From Watersipora subatra (taxonomy: Eukaryota > Bryozoa > Gymnolaemata > Cheilostomatida > Watersiporidae): a stretch of DNA of 64,000 bases. Shown here in pieces: positions 20,934-64,000 of this stretch. The stretch lies in the NCBI RefSeq assembly GCF_963576615.1, contig NC_088715.1, forward strand, positions 64,927,981 through 64,991,980. The letters run 5' to 3'. Positions within the stretch are counted from its first letter, which is position 1. Each line of letters starts with the position of its first letter. The translations under genes and the position numbers were made by a program. Below the pieces are notes generated by a model. The model was not told the origin of the DNA, searched no databases, and saw only the letters and a program-made list of their open reading frames with translations.

Positions 20934-22785
20934 AAGGTATGATAAACATTCCTTAGTAATACCAACTGTGTGAATAGAAGTATGTTATAAAGTATGATAA
21001 ACATTCCTTAGTAAAACTAACTGTGTAAATAGAAGTATGCTATAAGGTATGATAAACATTCCTTGGTAATACCAACTGTGTGAATAGAAGTATGTTATAG
21101 GCCTATGGTATGATAAACATTCCTTAGTAATACCAACTGTGTGAATAGAAGTATGTTATAAGGTATGATAAACAATCCTTAGTAATATCAACTGCAGGAA
21201 TAGAAGTATGTTATAAGGTATGATAAACATTCCTTAGTGATACCAACTGTGTGAATAGAAGTATGCTATAAGATATGATAAACATTCCTTAGTAATACCA
21301 ACTGTGTGAATAGAAGTATGTTATAAGGAATGATAAACATTCCTTAGTAATACCAACTATGTGAATAGAAGTATGTTATAAGGTATGATAAACCTTCCTT
21401 AGTAATACCAACTGTGTGAATAGAAGTATGCTATAAGGTATGATAAACATTCCTTAGTAATACCAACTGTGTGAATAGAAATATGTTATAAGGAATGATA
21501 AACATTCCTTAGAAATACCAACTGTGTAAATAGAAGTATGCTATAAGGTATGATAAACATTCCTTAGTAATACTAACTGTGTAAATAGAAGTATGCTATA
21601 AAGTATGATAAACATTCCTTAGTAATACTACTGTGTGAATAGAAGTATGTTATAAGGTATGATAAACATTCCTTAGTAATACCAACTGTGTGAATAGAAG
21701 TATGTTATAAGGTATGATAAACATTCCTTAGTAATACCAACTGTGTGAATAGAAGTATGCTATAAGGTATGATAAACATTCCTTAGTGATACCAACTGTG
21801 TGAATAGAAGTATGATATAAAGTATGATAAACATTCCTTAGAAATACCAACTGTGTAAATAGGAGTATGCTATAAGGTATAATAAACATTCCTTAGTAAC
21901 ACCAACTGTGTAAATAGAAGTATGCCATAAGGTATGATAAACATTCCTTAGTAATACTAACTGTGTAAATAGAAGTATTTTATAAAGTATGATAAACATT
22001 CCTTAGTAATACCAACTGTGTGAATAGAAGTATGTTATAAGGTATGATAAACATTCCTTAGTAATACCAACTGTGTGAATAAAAGTATGTTATAAGGTAT
22101 GATAAACATTCCTTAGTAATACTAACTGTGTAAATAGAAGTATGCTATAAGGTATGATAAACATTCCTTAGTAATACCAACTGTGTGAATAGAAGTATGT
22201 TATAAGGTATGATAAACATGCCTTAGTAATACCAACTGTGTGAATAGAAGTATGTTATAAGGTATGATAAACATTCCTTAGTAATACCAACTGTGTGAAT
22301 AGAAGTATGTTATAAAGTATGATAAACATTCCTTAGTAATACCAACTGTGTGAATAGAAGTATGCTATAAGGTATGATAAACATTCCTTAGTAATACCAA
22401 CTGTGTGAATAGAAGTATGTTATAAGGTATGATAAACATTCTTTAGTAATACCATCTGTGTGAATAGAAGCCTGTTATAAGGTATGATAAACATTCCTTA
22501 GTAATGCCAACTGTGTGAATAGAAGTATTCTATAAGGTATGATAAACATTCCTTAGTAATACCAACTGTGTGATTAGATGTATGTTATAAAGTATGATAA
22601 ACATTCCTTAGAAATACCAACTGTGTAAATAGGAGTATGCTATAAGGTATTATAAACATTCCTTAGTAATACTAACTGCGTAAATAGAAGTATGCCATAA
22701 AGTATGATAAACATTCCTTAGTAATACCAGCTGTGTGAATAGAAGTATGTTATAAAGTATGATACAGATTCCTTAGAAATACCGA
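20934..22785. repeat. 55-bp minisatellite, about 33 copies
   Basis: Unit begins GGTATGATAAACATTCCTTA and ends GAAGTATGTTATAA. Copies differ at a few positions (TGTT/TGCT, GTGTGAATA/GTGTAAATA). The array ends 750 bp upstream of the first exon of the CUB gene. Confidence 0.95.
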
Positions 22786-23540
22786 GTGTTTGATTCTAGA
22801 TACGCATGTTTTTTATTGCTAACTCTTATTTTGAAGTTTTTTTAGATGTCAAAATTGCAATAAAATATACGTGAAAAATGAAAAATTAAACTGTACTATG
22901 TTTGCTTTTAATTAGTTTATAATATGTAGACAAAATGGCGGCCTACTTTTTATAACTGTGCAAAAACAGAGGCAAAATAGGATTAAAGCAACAAACATTA
23001 TAAAACAATCTACTTATTAGTCTCAAGTAAAGTGCAATTTTTTATCTTTCGATGCATCTGCATGTAGATGAAATAGTGTTATTTTTTCAAAGTTACATAA
23101 TAATTAGACTGTTTACTTCCTGACATGTGTATGGCAATTGATATCTAAATGCATATAGCGGCTAGTTAACATCAGATAACTGAGGTATAGTTGAGCGGGT
23201 TATGATTTTGTATCTGGTTTCATAAAATAGAAACTGGTGCTACTAACTTTGTGCTAATTTATTGTCATTTAACTTTGTGTGGAAGCTGGTACTATTGGTA
23301 TGGAAAGTAGATTCATAGCAAAAGCAGCAAACCAAATTTGGTTATCTGTTGACTAGGATAACTTGAGGGTATTTTATAAATATATTTTATACCCAACAAA
23401 AATGGAACTATTAAGAGAATGTTTTGCACAAATAGTTTTCAACTAAAAAATACCAAATATTTATACACTAACTTGGTCAAAACTGTTACGTTTACAATGT
23501 ATTGAAATGGTACCAACCTACATGGTAATTGTCTGCAGGA
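22786..23540. other. Upstream region of the CUB gene; no clear promoter seen
   Basis: AT-rich; contains no tandem array. Promoter or 5' UTR exons of the CUB gene may lie here. GTCTGCAG just before the first ATG could be a splice acceptor joining an upstream 5' UTR exon. Confidence 0.35.
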
Positions 23541-60915
<37,375 letters not shown>

Positions 60916-61215
60916 GTAAGTCAATATTGGGCTGTGCCATCTGAATGCAAACATCTGTTATAACAATATTATAGTTTATATTATCCTAAATAATCAGATT
61001 CTGAGCACACAAATTAATTTGTGTGCAAACTGCTCTCTGCAAACTGCTGCTCGTGTACAAACTAGTGCTTAATTAATCCACTAAGTAGTCACATCTAATT
61101 CTACTAAATGTATCCACTTCATAACCATTTTTGCAAGTTGTGTAGATTGTCGGTGCTACCATTTTGTTAATACAGAAGCAGTGCATCTGAGACTTAGCAG
61201 AAGCCAAAGAGGAGG

Positions 61216-61546
61216 CTGTTGGATATTTGCAAGTTTCCAGAGCCCACTTTGATGTAAAATGATAGTTTCAGTAAAAACCATGAGATGGCTGGATGTTTGT
61301 AAGTCTGTCAGAACCCACACCGATGTGTAACGATAACCTTAATAGAGAGCATTAAACTGCTGCATGTTTGAAAGTCTGTCAGATAATGTCGCGTAATGAT
61401 AGTGTTAGTAAAGACCATGTTACTATTAAATGTTTGTAAATTAGTCAAACCCCACGCTAATGCGTAATTATAGTCTTAATAGAGTTCATGTTACTTCTGA
61501 ATGTTTGCAGTTTGTCAGAGCCCATACTAATGTGTAAAATCACACC
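61216..61546. repeat. About 77-bp diverged tandem repeat, left part
   Basis: Four to five diverged units sharing ATGTTTGTAAGTCAGTCAGA-like and CCCACACTGATGTGTAATGA-like blocks. The array continues at 63070-63450, split by the integrase relic. Confidence 0.7.
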
Positions 61547-61550
61547 AAAG

Positions 61551-62670
61551 TGTGATCACAATAAAACATGATTTTTATCCAGTTTTATCTCGGCAATCAA
61601 ATACGCACTTACGAACCAAATCAGATCAGTTGCTCTATACGCGTTGTCTCCAGCCTTTTCTCCCAGTTTGTATAAATAACGCGCAATCAAGTCAACAGCT
61701 ATTTCACCCGAAACCTCTTCATCTTTTTGTTCAGGTTTAGTTATGGTTTTTCATTTTATCGCATCTGCTGGTTTCTTACCAATAACTTTAGTTTCTTCAT
61801 CATTTATCACTTTCATTACTTCGGGTAGTCTATTGACCTATTGACCTTCGGGTAGTCTATTGACCTAGCTATTAGTCTATTGACCTAGCTATTAGTCTAT
61901 TGACCTAGCTATTAGTCTATTGACCTATTGACCTTTGGGTAGTCTATTGACTATTCGGGTAATCTATTGACTATTCGGGTAGTCTATTGACTATTCGGGT
62001 AGTCTATTGACCTAGCTATTAGTTTGTATAGTTAGTTTTGATTTCTTCATTGTATCGGTGAGTAAACAAATTTTCTGATACAGTCCTATAAAATATCTCT
62101 ACAAACCCTACTTTTTTTATCTAATGACCTGAATATCTGAATATTAAAATTATATTCTTTCATCGTGATAAACTCACCTATAAACTCTCGACCATTATCA
62201 TGCATGATCGTTGTTGGATATGTTAGCAGAGATCCAGAGGGAATTGTTTGTATAGCATGTGAAACTTCATTGGTAGCTTTTGTTTTAATAGGTTTAGCTT
62301 CTTTATAGCAAGAAGTGATATCTACTATAGCTAAAGCTATAATATATCTGCGATAGCTAAAGCGTATAGCAAGAAGTGATATCTACTATAGCTAAAGCGT
62401 ATAGCAAAAAGTGATATCTACGATAGCTAAAGCGTATTTGCATTTACCATTGTTAGGTAGATGTAAAATATCCAATTGACGAGTATGACCTGGCTCGTCT
62501 TTATTATAATGAGAATATTTAATAGTTTTTGGTTTAGACTTATAAATTTGATACGTCGGTTTTTAATTTAACCAATGCTGTATTTGTTGTCTTGTCAATT
62601 TGGAACACTTTTTTTGTAGCTTACTAGCGGACAAAATACTCTTTTGATAACCAGCAAGACTGAAATACAT
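61551..62670 (-). pseudogene. Maverick/Polinton-like DDE integrase relic with internal tandem repeats
   Basis: On the minus strand from an ATG at 62670: SASKLQKKCSKLTRQQIQHW, YKSKPKTIKYSHYNKDEPGH, then QLDILHLP..KYALAIVDI (first Asp) and TTIMHDNGREFIGEF (second Asp). The C-terminus near 61560-61720 reads RYLYKLGEKAGDNAYRATDL. The chain of motifs fits a retroviral-type integrase of the kind carried by Maverick/Polinton elements; from sequence alone a related DDE element is possible. The Glu region is lost in tandem repeats: a 20-bp unit (AGTCTATTGACCTAGCTATT, 61840-62030) and a ~42-bp unit (62295-62440). No other Polinton gene is visible. Confidence 0.5.
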
Positions 62671-63065
62671 TTTTGCAATTCACCCACTTGTTCTAAATAC
62701 TATTTTACGTTACGTAAACATCTTTTAAATTTACAGACTTTTCTTTGCATTTTCATAAATTTACATAATTTTTTTTAATTTACAGACACTTTTTTTAAAC
62801 TTGCACAATTTTTATTAAATTTACGTAAACATCTTTTAACTTTATGTATAGAGTTCAAAGGTCATTGACTACAAAGGTCATTGAGTACAAAGGTCATTTA
62901 CAAAGGTCACTGAGTACAAAAGTTAGAAAAAACTTGTCTGGGCTATAATCCATCACCTTGTCTATAATACTATTCAAGAAAATCCCCTTTTGGCCTATAA
63001 TATACCACACGGTCTGAAAGGCCATTTAGGGGAATCCCCATTTGGTCTATACTCCCTTACTACTT
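62671..63065. other. AT-rich sequence with short direct repeats
   Basis: Short repeats such as TTTACGTAAACATCTTTTAA and ACAAAGGTCATTGAGTACAA occur two or three times. No coding frame. Confidence 0.4.
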
Positions 63066-63069
63066 GATC

Positions 63070-63450
63070 GTTTCTGTAGAGTCCATGTTACTGCTAGATG
63101 TTTGTCAGTCAGAGTCTGTGATGATATGTAATGATAGGCTTAATTATGGCGCCTTACAGTGCCTCGCCTTGCGCGTTCACAACTCGAGTTGCGCAACTCG
63201 AGTTGATCAACTCGAGTTGTGAACACGCAACGCGAGGCACTGTAAGGCGCCATACTTAATAGAAACCATGTTACTGCTGCATGTTTGTAAGTCAGTCAAA
63301 ACCTACACTGATGTATAGTGATAGTGTTACTAAAGATCATGTTACTGCAGTATGTTTTAAGTCAGTCAGAGCCCACACTGTTGTGTAATAATATTCTTAG
63401 TAGAAGCCACGAGACTGCTAGATGTTTTTAAGCCTGTTAGAGTCTGTGCT
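63070..63450. repeat. About 77-bp diverged tandem repeat, right part
   Basis: Continuation of the 61216-61546 array, itself interrupted by a 110-bp palindrome. Confidence 0.7.
63145..63254. mobile_element. 110-bp palindromic foldback element with 6-bp target duplication
   Basis: The sequence is an inverted repeat over its whole length, beginning TATGGCGCCTTACAGTGCCT and ending with its complement. The centre holds three copies of AACTCGAGTTG. CTTAAT flanks it on both sides (63139-63144 and 63255-63260), while neighbouring 77-bp units have only one CTTAAT at this place. No protein. Confidence 0.85.
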
Positions 63451-64000
63451 GATGTGCAAAGATTGTGTTTGGCTTATTGCTAGGGATAGTTTAAGCTCTC
63501 TTACACCTTCCAGCCAGCCATTTTTCATATGAGGTAAATCAGTGTAGGAGTGAATAACTCTTATTAACAGAGGACCAAACAGCCTATAAGTAGTTACCAT
63601 GAGAGCAGATCTTGTTTCTATTGCTAAGAGCTCAGCTATTATACATCTGACTAAATATCTTATCCATGCTCAACTATTAGGTAAACCCATAAAAGTTGTT
63701 TCTACTCTTTGTGTATTATGTGAATGTTCAGTTATTAGAATTTGTGTATCTCCAGAAAAAGAGAAGATTACTGTGTACAGATGGTTGATTACCTTTTAAG
63801 TGCATGTACTTTTTTCAGCTCTATCCTGAGGCTTAGACAAAGCTTACCTTATTGTGAAAGAAATGAACAAAAACTTTCAAGTAAAGTGGGTGTTCCTGAG
63901 TGAATATTTATAGACCAATCTGCCTGCTTTATATTCCTGAGTGAATATAAAGCAGGCAGAGAATCTCATGACAGTGAAGTAGTAAAACTATTATAGTGTT
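63451..64000. other. No exon recognised
   Basis: Open frames at 63418-63600 and 63599-63799 lack motifs. A short inverted repeat is near 63900-63960 (CTGAGTGAATAT and CTGCCTGCTTTAT copies). Confidence 0.3.

Noticed and set aside
20934-22785. Regular repeat array as a CRISPR
   Set aside because: Units are contiguous with no unique spacers, and the genome context is eukaryotic.

Overview
The window looks like non-coding-rich nuclear DNA of a marine invertebrate, most likely a lophotrochozoan such as a mollusc or bryozoan. The evidence is spliced exons with GT-AG introns, phase-1 extracellular domain modules (CUB, EGF, Sushi), and a mix of Ty3/Gypsy, non-LTR, Penelope-like, hAT, tRNA-SINE and MITE sequences, together with many minisatellites and (TA)n tracts. 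I saw no prokaryotic gene structure. The species call is inference only.

One host gene can be assembled on the plus strand from about 23.5 kb to beyond 60.9 kb. It has a signal-peptide exon (23541-23613), a CUB domain in two exons (27349-27533, 36069-36186), a second CUB domain in two exons (38954-39138, 48010-48127), a calcium-binding EGF exon (49004-49129) and two Sushi/CCP exons (55996-56175, 60745-60915). All inter-domain introns are phase 1 and the intron inside each CUB is phase 0, so the 1156 nt of coding sequence joins in frame. The 3' end lies outside the window. The two CUB domains come from a tandem duplication of about 10-12 kb (roughly 27.0-37.1 kb and 37.1-49.0 kb). The duplication carried along a non-LTR element, a Penelope-like GIY-YIG fragment and several MITEs. 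Its junction falls at 37146/37147, inside a 25-bp minisatellite. That minisatellite starts in register with the exon-1 splice donor, and each unit repeats a strong donor-like sequence.

Left of the gene (1-20 kb) is a mosaic of decayed transposons. A Ty3/Gypsy 3' half with its polypurine tract and LTR (1-3545) cuts a minus-strand non-LTR element (3546-5840). Then come a SINE, two more Gypsy relics (6901-8860 plus, 8880-10334 minus), a plus-strand non-LTR reverse transcriptase (10751-12010), a 48-bp minisatellite that encodes 16-residue acidic repeats on the minus strand (12843-13810), and palindromic repeat elements. One proline-rich candidate exon of unknown function sits on the minus strand at 17723-17929.

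The duplicated region holds the most unusual element. Three hammerhead ribozymes lie in a (TA)n-flanked insertion at 46379-47070. Two of them are in tandem 259 bp apart, a retrozyme-like or Penelope pLTR-like arrangement that is absent from the sister duplicate. Copies of an R4/Dong-type element with a CCHC plus restriction-like endonuclease C-terminus also abut (TA)n tracts.

Right of the EGF exon are minisatellites of 21, 35 and 32 bp. A nearly complete hAT transposon (56415-60269) has a perfect 8-bp target duplication and contains a nested MITE. Further right are a decayed Maverick/Polinton-like integrase (61551-62670) and a 110-bp perfect-type palindrome with a 6-bp target duplication inserted in a minisatellite.
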